Shown here one piece after another: positions 44,376 to 55,335 of a DNA stretch of 64,000 bases (position 1 is the first letter of the stretch; every line of letters begins with the position of its first letter). The notes below the pieces were generated by a model. The model saw nothing but the letters and a program-made list of their open reading frames with translations, ran no database searches and was not told where the DNA came from. The DNA comes from Bolinopsis microptera (taxonomy: Eukaryota; Ctenophora; Tentaculata; Lobata; Bolinopsidae), in assembly GCF_026151205.1 (NCBI RefSeq), contig NC_087072.1, forward strand, positions 22,151,603 to 22,215,602. The letters run 5' to 3'. A program made the position numbers and the translations under genes.

Positions 44376-45561
44376 GAAACCGTGGCAAGTTGGTCGTTTA
44401 GCTCCGGACAGTCTATGCTATGGGAGTGTGCAGGGACTGACCGTGCAGGGAGTGTGCATCAAGTGTTCATTGTGCAGGGACCGTGCAGGGACCGTGCATG
44501 GAGTGTTCTTTTGTTGTTGCATGGACCGTCCAGGGACCGTGCATAGAGATTGGGCGACATCTGTCCGACAGCGACATCTGTCCGAAAGCTGAATTAGGGA
44601 TTTCGGACAGATGTCGCTGTCGGACAGGAGTCGTTTTTGGCGACATCTGTCCGAATTTCGGATCATATTGTAATTTCGGTTCACATTCGTATTTCACAAG
44701 CTCACGGGTAATCTCGTGACGTTCTAAAGCTGATGTGATCCCTTAAGATCTGATCCATCGATACGTGATTGACTAGTTGAGAACAGGATCGTGCTAGCCG
44801 TACCCTAACAAGCTGTCGATCACATCACAGGACATGAGTACATATAGGACAGCAGTATGGAGATCACTTATCGCAATCCACAATGGCAACCAATCTTCAG
44901 TTTATCCCTGGACGCAAACAAGGCTCGGAGAACCCTGTCCTAAATGGCTTCAGATACGTCTTCGACAAGCGAAACAACGACACCTCCTACTGGAAATGTT
45001 CGGATTTCCGAAAGGGTTGCAGAGCCCGCATCCGTACCGTGGACAGGCAACTGATCACTCCTACTCCTGACCACACTCACCCTGTCGGCCATGCTGAAAC
45101 GACCGTCGGGCGGGAAACGAGAGACGGGCGGGAACTACCTTCAGAGAATTGTAGATGATTACGACAAGCAACCCTATGGATTTCCTTAAAGCTATCGGAA
45201 ATTTGACTATGCTTTAGATTTGATTATGTGATATTGTATTATATTGAATTAATTTATAACATTTAAATAACAATTTATCGACATCAAATGAAAATAAACT
45301 GTGGTAGTAAACTATGGCTCAGATCATATCTCAAATTGGACATGTTACGTATACAATTTAGCAAGTAACAGTTTAGATCATGTCTCTAATTGGAAATGTG
45401 TCGTATTGAAATCAGGTCACAATTTCGGACAGATGTCGTTTTTTTCTGGTACCCTGATTCGGACAGATGTCGCCTTCGGACAGATGTCGCTGTCGGACAG
45501 GAGTCGTGTTACCGTGCATAGACTGTCCGGAGCTAAACGACCAACTTCCCGAAACCGTTTC
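44376..45561. mobile_element. Foldback element carrying a FLYWCH gene piece (MULE-like)
   Basis: Inverted ends share AGTTGGTCGTTTAGCTCC and GGACAGTCTATGC (44388 and, inverted, 45510-45545). Inward on both sides come GACATCTGTCCGA units in several orientations (44546-44660, 45420-45510). The left side has a run of GTGCAGGGACC units (44425-44540). The centre encodes a FLYWCH zinc finger, a domain often found with Mutator-like (MULE) transposases, hence the inference. I see no MULE transposase core and no target duplication. A small fragment of the GACATCTGTCCGA block lies at 33690. Confidence 0.72.
44883..45158 (+). CDS. FLYWCH-type zinc finger protein fragment
   Basis: 91 aa starting MATNLQFIPGRKQGSENPVL. 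The order F-I-P, then NGFRYVFDK, W-x-C (YWKCSDF), C (KGCRAR) and a closing H-x-H (DHTHPVG) is the FLYWCH C2H2 pattern, which binds DNA or partner proteins. The Arg-rich tail after the finger ends at a stop. It lies in the middle of the 44376-45561 foldback element, so it is likely transposon cargo or a leftover of the element's DNA-binding gene. There may be an upstream start in another frame. Confidence 0.68.
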   Translation: MATNLQFIPGRKQGSENPVLNGFRYVFDKRNNDTSYWKCSDFRKGCRARIRTVDRQLITPTPDHTHPVGHAETTVGRETRDGRELPSENCR

Positions 45562-45573
45562 CGTCCATCTTGA

Positions 45574-46951
45574 TTAAACTTGTTCTACTTCAAAGTCGTC
45601 AAAGTCTGTAACTAGTTGGGAGCCTTCAGATGTTTTTAGCCAAATAAGTGCTTCGGCGAGTTCTTTATTCAATCTAGATTTCTTTGCTTCTTTTGGGGAC
45701 ACGCACTTATCCACCTTTCTCTTAGTATTCATGCGTGATGTTTTTGGTGTCTCTATGATATGTGTAGAATGAGCAGTCGTTGTTGAACTTGGACATGGGA
45801 GCACTTCAGACGCTTTACTTGTTGTGGCTACCCCATCAGTCACGTCTGATGTTTTAAGTGTCTCACTTGGAGACGACAGAACCTCGGAAACTGTAGTTAG
45901 AGCATCCACACTATCTCTACGATAAGTTGCTAATGTTGCTACGCTCCTGTGTCTGGTCCTCTTAATTACGTCAGTTTCCGTTACACCTGCATCAAACAGT
46001 GTGTTGATGGTACTTGTTCTTAAGGAATGATTAGTCGCCATATCATCTTCAGTTATTCGTTTCACTGTTTTGTTTATTGTATTGATACCTATTGGAGTAT
46101 TTGTATACCTCACATCTTCATGAATTGGATTCTCTAGCTTCTTGGGAGTGAAAAACAATGCTTTATTCAAATCTGCTTTATCAGGTAGCTTTGATAGATA
46201 AAAATTGAATAAATTCGTGAATGAATTCTCATTACTTGGGTTTTCGTAATGTTGTACAGGACGTGGGTCATTCTTCTTGTGAAGACCTCCTTGATTAGCT
46301 TTTGATTTATTTTCTGTATATGTGACCTTGTTCATTACTGGTCCACCTTCTTTCAAAACACAATCTTCGAAATGAAAATTGTAATATCTGGCGTTTCGCA
46401 ACTCTTCTTTGCCGCGAAGAGCGAACAACCAGCCACAAAGCCACAGTATACCGTCTACTAGCGATATTGGCGTAGCAGGTCCTAGCTGTCCACTCAGCCA
46501 AAGTTCCCTATGTACACCAGGGTCTACAGCAGGTGCCTTCTTCTTTTTGTGAGGTGGACCCTCCTTCTCCAGATGTTTGATATAGCCGTCCACTTTCTGG
46601 CGGCAAGTGAGAAACTCTGGAGCAAGGCTTAGGTTCATGGTAGCATCCTGCTCCACTAAGTACCTGTTTATTCCATGAAAAATGCTCATTAAGCTTTCAG
46701 GTGCATATTGGTGTCCGTCCTCTCTTCTTATCTCAACTATGAACTTTGCCACCATATTGTTTATCATTGAAGGAACACCACAGTGAACAGTCCAGCGGGG
46801 CATACATATGCCCCAAACGGGCGTGTTCCTCTCTCCATGTGTTGTACAAATTGACCGCGAATTGAGTCGATTTTCGTGTGTTTTCTGGTATTCGGCCTTT
46901 CCTGCGAGCTTCAAGTTCACCTTTTTCTATCAAAACAATACGAGACGTCAT
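45574..46951 (-). CDS. Crypton tyrosine recombinase
   Basis: The main frame (46920-45574) encodes about 440 aa. Tyrosine-recombinase residues are in place: Arg in FALRGKEELRN, the HxxR box in NHSLRTSTINTLFD, and RHRSVATLATYRRD with His and the nucleophile Tyr. FFTPKK and the region around the Arg box resemble the DUF3504 type found in Cryptons and in the ZMYM/QRICH/KCTD1 host proteins derived from them. The tail is Ser/Thr- and Lys-rich. The N-terminal 40 codons (MTSRIVLIEKGELEARRKGR..., from 46951) are in another frame; the change lies near 46830. Cryptons cut and paste by recombination without inverted repeats. The stop stands 12 bases from the foldback element at 45561. Confidence 0.82.
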
Positions 46952-47226
46952 TATTTAAACAAAACAGTGCGATTTAATTTCAAATTGTTGGTCCATTTCC
47001 TGTTACAATTTATAAAAGTAGTTCCTTCCGATCTACTCCACTAATTTAAAACGTTTGAGATGATAATTCATTTTTCAAGTGGCCGCACTTTTGTCACGTG
47101 AGTTACATTTATTGAGTACAGTACGGAATAAATGTAAGTGCAGTGAGTATCGATGTCAAAGAAGACGCTTGCGTTTGAAATGATATTTCATATTTCAAGC
47201 AAATTGTGAGCTGTAAATCTAATTTT

Positions 47227-48500
47227 GCTTACGGGTATTTGCCTCACAGAATGGTCAAAAAAAAGGAAGGTCTCTCAAAGTCACAAAACACACTTTATTC
47301 CAGTTTTTATCTCATAAGAAGCTAAGTTGACACTCATATTTTTCTTCCCGGGGGTTCATTTAATCTCATAACCATTTTTTCTTTGAGAAAAATTGGCCGG
47401 AAAATCTTCCTCGAAAAAAACATGCCTCACAGAATGGCCAAATCTGAATTTCTATAATTTTGTTGATGGAGATACTTTTTAAATTTCTATCACCACACGT
47501 TCTTAGAAAACCTATTAAGGAATGGGGTAATAACCTAAAACTCACGAAAAGACTGAGCTGTGAAAAATTATTTCACAAAAAAGAAAAAATGCCTGACAAA
47601 ATGGCAAAAAAAAAAAGAAAACGAGAAAATTTTATTTTTCTAAAACCTTTGGCTCTTGTTTCAGGCATGCTGCTGGTATTAATATGCCTTGTTAACACCC
47701 CCATATAGGTGAAATTTCTTAGAACTGAATAAAAAGGGCATAATTTCCTACACCAAAAATGGCCATTTTGTGTGGCGTTGTTCATATTCCCTGATTTCAT
47801 GATTTATAACCTTCATTCGGCTGTAAAAACACTCCATCTGGGGTGTTATTGTATAATAAATAGCTTGTGAATACTTTAGACTTATGGTTTCATTGAATAA
47901 AAGGAGTTTTAAATTTTGGCCATTTTGTGAGGCATATTTTGGCCATTTTGTGAGGCGTTTAGCCATTTTAAAATTTTGTTTCTTCCTAAATTGAACAATG
48001 TTCGTTTTGTTTGATGAATACTATTCTTTAAACATCTTCTGTCATACTGGTGCCAGAAGTTCTCACCAAAATGCAAACTTAGTTTAAAAATTTGAAAACA
48101 AATTTTGTGAGGCATATTTTGGCCATTTTGTGAGGCGTGTAGCCATTTTAGCATTTTTTTCTTCCTATATTGAACAATGTTCGTTTTTTTTGATGAATAC
48201 TATTCTTTGAACATCTTCTGTCATACTGGTGCCAGAAGTTCTCACCAAAATGTAAACTTAGTTCAAAAATTTGAAAACAAATTTTTCAGTGCTCAAAATT
48301 TCTACATAAACAGTCATATTTATGCCAGAAAATGTGGTCCTAGTTAATGATTTCACCACAGGAAGTGTTGCCAGAAGACTTTTGTTTCATATGGTATCCA
48401 CAAAACCTACCAGTCTTTTATAAAAAATTAGTTACAAAAACATTTACAAATTTGGCCATTCTGTGAGGCTAGCCATTCTGTGAGGCATTTACCCGTAAGC
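47227..48500. mobile_element. Foldback element with GCCTCACAGAATGGCC ends
   Basis: Inverted ends GCTTACGGGTATTTGCCTCA (47227) and the complement ending ACCCGTAAGC (48500), with AATTT-like bases extending the match outward. The motif GCCATT(T/C)TGTGAGGC occurs many times within. Two tandem copies of a unit of about 180 bases lie at 47930-48107 and 48108-48285, nearly identical. No transposase; the frames at 47460-48154 come from these repeats. Confidence 0.8.
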
Positions 48501-49194
48501 ATAAATTATGAAATCCAGCCCTTCTCGCTCGTGGCTAATATTGGTCACGTTATCTATCAGCTGACTATACCTCGTGACTGCGTCGCTCGGTGACCACGTG
48601 CCCGACTGGCTGGTGCCGTACCATAAGTGCAGATATTACACATTTACATTCGTTGCTAATTTTTAGCTCTGTTATCGCTTAGCTTATCTTTGTTAATTAA
48701 ATATCCGACACGGCTTGTTTAACCGCCACAGCCTCACCTTGTTATGCAACCAGATTGATGTAACTCTATTCAACGACCTTCCGATTCAGCAGCAGCAGGT
48801 GCAACTGGTAACCATCACAGAACAAGATAACTATAATACTGAATATAATATATTACTTGGGTAGTGAACATTGAACAATTACCCGTCTTTGTATTAATCT
48901 TAATGTTTTAAGATTATACACAAACAGAAATTAAACATACCAATGTTTTGTTCAGTGATTTTGTGGCTGTGAGTGTTTTTGGGCATCGTATTTCGCTTAC
49001 TGCGCCTGATTTCTATTAACTGAAATTAATTTTATAACCGATCTTGAACTCGAGTCTCGAGTACAGTTATTACCTAAACTGTATCCAATTCAGCTTTGTC
49101 TTCGCGTGATCTGCTGCGAATACAATTATTATGCGAAGTGTATTGATTTTTTGATATGTTATATGATTACTTCATAATAACAATTGATAAGGAG
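48501..49194. other. Upstream region of the methyltransferase gene
   Basis: Unique DNA with no other gene. It should hold the promoter; I see no clear TATA box near the ATG. Confidence 0.4.
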
Positions 49195-50941
49195 ATGGCG
49201 TGCAACCAAAAAGAAGTGAACAATGTGTACGAGAATCTGTTCACAAGGCTGTGGAGGGAGAGCTGCGGAGATTATCTTAACTTCGGGATGTTTGATGATA
49301 CTTGTAAGTTATGCGAGTAAAAATAAGTTAAATAAGACATTATCTGATTCGTTGTAACTCAACTATGTAATGAGATTTTATAAATTTGGAAACCAGCCAA
49401 CTTCCACCACACCATGAACGTGTTTTAATCTTTTCACACTTCACACAATTCCTTAAGAAAAAGTATCTCAGGCAAAACTCTGATTGAGGCGAATGATAAC
49501 ATGGTAGACTGGATTATCGAAAAACTAAATATAGATAACAAGTCTACGGTACTGGATATCGGTTGCGGACGAGGAAAATACACAGTGGAAATTGCGAAGA
49601 AAACAGGTCAGTGATCACTTACAGCCTGACTAATATTGAATAAGCATTTTCTCACTGATATAATGATGTTATAATGTTTTTATGAGATATCAAATACGGC
49701 TTACAATAACCATTCAAGCTTATCAACTTCAGATTGCAAATTTGTTGGTGTTGACATCGTTGAAAAGTTCATTACTTGTGCAAATACCCTGAGAGATGAA
49801 TCCAACTTAAGTGAAAATGGTCAGTTTCTAGTTGGTGACATGCTGAAGTTGTCGGAGGCAGTTAAAGACAGAAGATTTACACACGTCCTGGCGCTAGGAA
49901 GCCTTTTTTATGTTCACGATAAGATGGCCCCGTTTTTGGAAAACGTTAAGCCGCATATGGAAGCGAACTCTCTTCTTCTAATTCACGACTTCTCCAGAAA
50001 TGTACCCTTGGAAGAGGTGAGCATTTTAGCATTTTTAGGTAAACAGTTTAATTTCTTTTTCAGTGTGGCTTAACCGTTGGAGACTTGTGCGAAGAGAGGA
50101 ATTGGCAATTTCACAATCTGTATCAAATTTCTAACCTTGACTTATCTCTCAGTTTGGAATTGCATTTATCAGCACTTTTTGAGCAATTTTCAAGTTGTAT
50201 TCTAATAAAAATTAGAGAACGATCAATTTTGTAATTCGTTTCATTTTAATTGTTCACCTCATATCATCAGCTATATTCCAACCAGGTGAAAGTTGTAATG
50301 AATCATTGGAGGACAACCGCTGATACATTGGAAACTCAAAACTACTTAGACATTATCAAATCAGGTTAAGTGTTATCGAAATACTGTAATCCTCCGCAAG
50401 TTCGATTGTTGTGGGTGTGTTCAATTTTATTTGGATATTTAAATTGTACAACGTATAGTTGGCAAAAAGCCACTTTTTATTTGTGCACTCTAGCTTAATA
50501 ATTTTGACTGACTAACTAACAGTTACTTCTTGTAGCTGGGTTCGACAATATTTACCACAGTGACGACACAGCTATGGGCTTAAAATCCTGTCAATGGGTC
50601 GTTGATGTGACCGAAAAGATTGCACCAAGTGATGCTGATGGAAAGAGTACTTTTACATTTTGGGTACTTAGAGGTATTGATAACATGATTTTATTGATTT
50701 TTTGTTTTTAATATAAGATTTTCATTATAAAAGTGTAATTTGAATCCACTACATCAACAAGTATAAGTAGTAAAGCCCCACTACTCTACTAAATATTCGA
50801 GCCTGCATTGCACGTGTCTGATTCGTCGCCACCATTGGCATTGATACACTATATCTGTATAATATACAACTACATTACATTTCAGATGCTTTGAAAGCCA
50901 GACGTATTCTACATAACACGATAATCGCTAGGAACGTATGA
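49195..50941 (+). CDS. SAM-dependent methyltransferase, six exons
   Basis: Exons 49195-49303, 49472-49606, 49733-50016, 50271-50364, 50536-50673 and 50886-50941 join in frame with GT-AG borders and give 271 aa. Motif I is VLDIGCGRG at residues 63-71, the acidic residue of motif II is in FVGVDI (about 89), and VGDM follows at about 116, as in class I small-molecule methyltransferases of the Methyltransf_11/25 type. LNFGMFDD near the N-terminus and LGSLFYVHD and LLLIHDF later resemble the sarcosine/phosphoethanolamine/tocopherol group, so the substrate is probably a small molecule; which one cannot be read from sequence. Exon 4 could instead begin at 50286, five codons shorter. No signal peptide, so cytosolic. 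Confidence 0.85.
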
Positions 50942-51762
50942 TCAGGAGTAAAGTATTTTAGTTTAGAGTGAAGAAAGAACTGCATGTCTAGATTTGTAAA
51001 CATTTTTATCTTATTTTGTTTGGAAATATGAATTATCCATAAACACACTATTACATGGTATAATATGCTACAAGTACAATAAAGTTTAAACTGGTTTGTT
51101 GTTGGTCTATATGTATTATCTGCTGTATCACATGTATCATACATTTATTAGTCTATGTAATAAGCGCCATGAGTTGGCAGAGAATTTTTTGATTTTAATA
51201 ATTTTGGTACCAAAATTTGTCTCTAAGTGTGAATAATGCAAATTCACCGTGCAGCACGATAAGGTCAAGCTGTATGTGGGCCTCCTGTGCATTGCAAAAG
51301 TGTAAACTGTAAACAGGACGAAAAATGGGTAATTGTTTGCTTAAAACGCCTATAACTCCTAAACACTAAATATCGAATATTTTGAAATAATTTTTACAGG
51401 ATCGTAATAAGCTTGGTCAGACGCAACTTTGGGCTTTTACTAATTCGCTCGCCCAAAAGTTTCACGTGACTTTAGTTTTTATGGTTTTGCAGCCGTACAA
51501 AACGGTTTTAGTTTTACATAAACCCTAATCCGCAACCCTAACCCTAACCATAACCCCGAAGCTATCCATAACCCTTACCACAACCCTAACCCTAACCCGA
51601 GCCCTAAACAATCGAATTCATGTTTTACTAGCCTGTCACGTGACCAAAACGGTTTTTTGCCCATAACTCTCCAGGGAAGCATTTTTACCCTACGTCATGG
51701 GGGGTGATTCGGAATCAGCGTCCAAAAATACACCGTTTAAAAATACACCGTTTAACATCAAT
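50942..51762. other. 3' flank and telomere-like remnant
   Basis: Apart from the methyltransferase 3' UTR, the stretch holds a degenerate CCCTAA-like array at 51525-51606, flanked by GTACAAAACGGTTTTAG and GTCACGTGACCAAAACGG. The latter block is also found inside the palindrome at 27353 and 28650, so this is a relic of a related element. Confidence 0.6.
51078..51083 (+). terminator. Polyadenylation signal AATAAA
   Basis: AATAAA 137 bases past the methyltransferase stop codon, the first good signal downstream. Confidence 0.55.
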
Positions 51763-51921
51763 GGGTATGAAATTTTCATACCCAAAGGGCCTTTTCACAA
51801 GAATTTTCTTAAAATTTGGGCGATCGATTTAGTAGGAGCGGTTACTGCTGGCCAGCGCAATATGACCCTGGTCATTAGTAGGAAAGTTTGCACGAGATGG
51901 ACCACGTTTTTCCCAATTTAA
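51763..51921 (+). mobile_element. Fossil of a retroviral-type integrase core (LTR-type)
   Basis: A short frame reads FLKIWAIDLVGAVTAGQ and then RWTTFFPI, which resembles the start of the rve integrase core of LTR retrotransposons (Gypsy- or BEL-like; family not resolvable). It is a broken fragment with no other parts of the element seen nearby. Confidence 0.35.
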
Positions 51922-52144
51922 CTTTTAAGACAGGCATATGATATTTAACATGATATTTAACATGTCTATTATAGTTCAACTAATTGAGTTTCGATTAATA
52001 AAATTTTTGAAGCATTTAGCCGAGGGCAAATTGCTTCTAATGACAGCTTCCAAGTATGTACTAAAACTAAAAGTTTAAACGTGTTCAATCGATTCATCAG
52101 ATCGAACTCTTTCAGAATCCGAAGAGAAGAGGGAAATTTGTCTG

Positions 52145-52760
52145 CTAATTGAGGGGAAAATGAGGCTAACAAGTCATTACTAAGTTATGAATTATATTTG
52201 AATAATAACGTCTATCAAAGTATCCTCTGACCTAAAATACATGAGATGGATGCTCTAGGTCGAAGGCTGGCCCAGCCGACCCCTTTTTCCTTCTAATTGA
52301 GGGGGAAATGAGGCTAACAAGTCATTACAACAAGATACAAGGGCAGGTCTCTCCCGAACGTTGGGATGGCCTGATGTGCTTATCTCCTTTTCAATAACCC
52401 TAAGCCACTCTGTGCCGAGGCACTATACTAGCTGTAGGGGGGTTAGTCCTACGAGCCAGAGAGTGTGTATCACCAGCCGAAGCTGTACCAAATCACAGCT
52501 TGGTAACTGGCCGACTTGCATCCGACCGGGTTTGAACCCGGGTCTTCTGCTTGGGAGGCGATCGTGTTACCACTACACCACCCGGTCGACACCACCCGGT
52601 CGACAAGTCATTACTAAGTTATAAATTATATTTGAACAATAACGTTAAACTATCCTTTAAACTATCCTTTGCCCTGGATACATTATATGGATACTTAAGG
52701 TCGATGGTAGACTCCACCTACCCTTTCTCTCTTTTGATGGAGAGTAAAATAAGGCTAACT
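52145..52760. repeat. Tandem repeat of about 150 bp, three copies
   Basis: The block GAGGCTAACAAGTCATTACT followed by AAGTTAT(G/A)AATTATATTTGAA starts at 52166 and again at 52312 (split by a SINE, resuming at 52605); a weaker third start (AAAATAAGGCTAAC) is at 52743 and a fourth trace at 52889. Confidence 0.75.
52329..52604 (-). mobile_element. tRNA-derived SINE with 10-bp target duplication
   Basis: AAGTCATTAC at 52319-52328 recurs at 52605-52614, an exact target duplication. On the minus strand the element begins with GTCGACCGGGTGGTGT (given twice), then a tRNA-Gly-like head: A box TGGTGTAGTGG, anticodon loop CTCCCAA (CCC) and B box GGTTCAAAC. Several stems do not pair, so it is a SINE head and no working tRNA. 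About 180 bases of tRNA-unrelated body follow, ending TTGTATCTTGTTG. It would be copied by RNA polymerase III and moved by a LINE. Confidence 0.88.
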
Positions 52761-54670
52761 ATCAAGGTTTTTTTCATTTCTTGTTCTACTGCTTCTTCGG
52801 ACTAGCCCTTCAAATTACTTCTGTCTAACATGTATGCATGAATAGTCGATGATCATATACTAACCTGGCATGAGTTTTGGGAGGTGAGATTGAGGCTAAC
52901 TCCTGTCACGCTTATTATAATATTTGATAAGTGATAGTTTAATGCAATGTTGAATGCTTTTATTTACTGTATAACTCCACTTTTGACGGCCACTTATTAT
53001 TATCATAACCACACCGGCTTTTTTCCAGGTAGTGCGATTACAAGACTAATTGCACTTTTTTGAGAGCATCCGAAAACATATTCGGTGCGATTACAAGACT
53101 AATTGCACTGTTTTTTAGAGCCCTCTCAACAGCTGTTCTACTATACTATAAGGTACTGATTTAAACATTGATTTGAATCAGTAACCTGGAGTAGTTTATG
53201 TCTAATAGTGCAATGATCAGGTTGACATCCGAATATATGGAAAAATGTATTATTACGATAAAACAAAAATTATTTCTTTGCGTTTGAGATGTGTCAAGCG
53301 AAATAAAAACTTTCCTTGTAAAACTTTCTCAAACAGTTTAATTTTTATTACACTTTATAGTTCAGAGCCTAATTTGGCATGATATCAGATCATGTGATAT
53401 TACATGGCCCCATGGAGAGCATTGCCAGTCAATTGGCCAGAGAGCTCCATAGAAGTAACGGCCTTACTCTAGCCAACAGTTCTACTACTCTACTACTACC
53501 AAGGACTTAATTACCTGAGGAAGTCTCACGACAATAAGTACAATGGGCACGATATATTCTGGAGGCGGTGACAAATGTACATTTATAGTTTACGACAAAA
53601 TCTTTCCTTGCGTTTGAGATAAGTCAATCCTTACATTAATACAAGGGGGCTCATGTTTTTTTTTTTTTTATTAATTAAGGATTTCAGTTGACTTAGAAAT
53701 GGTTTTAAAGAGCCAGGGTAGAGTTCAGATGATAATTCAGAGGTCCTCGCAGATTATTTAGCAGTCCTTCGCTCGATCCACAGAGCTGCACCTTTCAGAT
53801 CTGCACTATGACTTTGATGGCAAAGCTGCAAAATTTTACAGTTTTGTTGTTCTACTTTGTTTGTGAATCTCAATCGATACTCTGTAGATTTATTGGCAAC
53901 GTCTTCTATTGTTTCAACTGGCACTTGTTAAATAGTTGCAGATCAGAGGAGACTTGAGGACAGCAGTCTTACACAAACATACGTGCTCAAAACGTACGTC
54001 ATACCAGCTAAAGGACAAACAATGATATCGTACAATGATATGACAAATTCCTGAAATACCATAACCCTAACTTACACTAAGAACAATAGTCTTCCATAGA
54101 CCGTACCTTCTTGATGATCAACCCCTCAGTGCTAATTTGCTCTTCTCGATAACGTTTTTGATGTTATTTAATAATTATATTGTCCTTGCCGGAGATCATA
54201 ATATACACTTTGATAATAACCACAGGGTTGGTACAATTCGATACAATCTAATTCAAATCGATACAAATCGATACAATCCAATACGAATCGATGCAATTCA
54301 AACATATCGTCAGGAAACATAATATCAAATTTATTCATTCACGTGCGCAATTACAGAATAAACGCATTTTATTGGTTGATGTAACGGTCTAGCTCATAAA
54401 TAAATCAAATATACCAAGCTCCAGAAGGAGAGGAACGAGGTCTAAAATTACCAAGAAGGCTCAAGCAAAATGTCAACGGACCATTACAGTAAAGAATTTC
54501 GGAGAGTATCATTAATAGTCAGCAATGTTAATCAAAGATTCACATATATCTGCCTCCATTTCATGACTTGCAGTTGGAATAAAGGATTGTACTTCAACCA
54601 ATAATTAATATAATACGAACCTCAAACATGACAGTGATTTATCGACTGAATGTTACAAAATCTTACTATA
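52761..54670. other. Intergenic with small repeats
   Basis: GTGCGATTACAAGACTAATT is repeated at 53033 and 53085. AATCGATACAA-type units lie at 54236-54300. No gene seen. Confidence 0.5.
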
Positions 54671-54919
54671 TATAAAGCGAGACGATATATATATATATAT
54701 CTGTGCCATTTTACTGACACCACGGCATCAACTTTAACGCAACTTTCCGCAAAAACCGTAAAAGATATACAACTGAAACTTTTTTGACTGGGTTAAATGC
54801 TTTAATGGCCTTCAAATCAGCATGAAAAAATAAAAAATTGGCCAAGGAATAATAATTTTAGTGCCCAAAATTTGGACTCCCAAGTGGTGTCAAAAACGCG
54901 AATTAAATAGGTAATAATT
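54671..54919. repeat. Interspersed repeat, copy 1
   Basis: From ATAAAGCGAGACGATATATA through CACCACGGCATCAACTTTAA to CGCGAATTAAATAGG, matching 63340-63583 in the same orientation with a few percent to tens of percent change and some short gaps. Family unknown; no coding capacity. Confidence 0.82.
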
Positions 54920-55183
54920 ATTTTAGTCTCTCGAGTCTTGACACCACTTTAGGGTTAGACGGGTTCCTGCTAGTACTGATAACTGATAAGTAGTACAGGG
55001 AAATCCGTCTGAAAAAATCGATCTGCTGACACACGAAGCTTTCAGAGGATTTTTGACGTTTTTGAGTCCCATTTATAGGTGCCCTTTATGGCTGACCAAC
55101 TTTTCCAAACTTTTCCACGTGTCTAAAGGCCACTTTTTGCCACTTTACCACTTTTTACCACCTTTCTTGTTTGTCGAATATCT

Positions 55184-55335
55184 GGCAATTTGGTAATCGC
55201 GCTGGGGCACACTTGGGACACACTTGGGGCACAAAATTGTATTTCCTGGGGCACACTTGGGGCAGATACGGTTGGGGACCCCTAGTGTGCCCAAACTGTG
55301 CCCCAAGTGTGCCCAGCGCGATTACCAAATTGCCC
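55184..55335. mobile_element. Small palindromic MITE (GGGCACACTTGGGG type)
   Basis: GGCAATTTGGTAATCGCGCT at the left is inverted at the right (AGCGCGATTACCAAATTGCC). Inside, GGGGCACACTTGGG is repeated in both orientations. About 150 bp. The sequence just before it (CCACTTTTTACCACCTTTC) also occurs in the arms of the 30008-33320 foldback element. Confidence 0.8.

Noticed and set aside
45574-46920. Domesticated host recombinase (ZMYM/KCTD1-like)
   Set aside because: It keeps all catalytic residues, has a frame change, no introns and lies among transposons; a Crypton fits better, though domestication is not excluded.
52500-52590. Functional tRNA-Gly(CCC) gene on the minus strand
   Set aside because: The anticodon arm and acceptor stem pair poorly, the T arm only pairs with a six-base loop, and the piece is the head of a SINE with target duplications.
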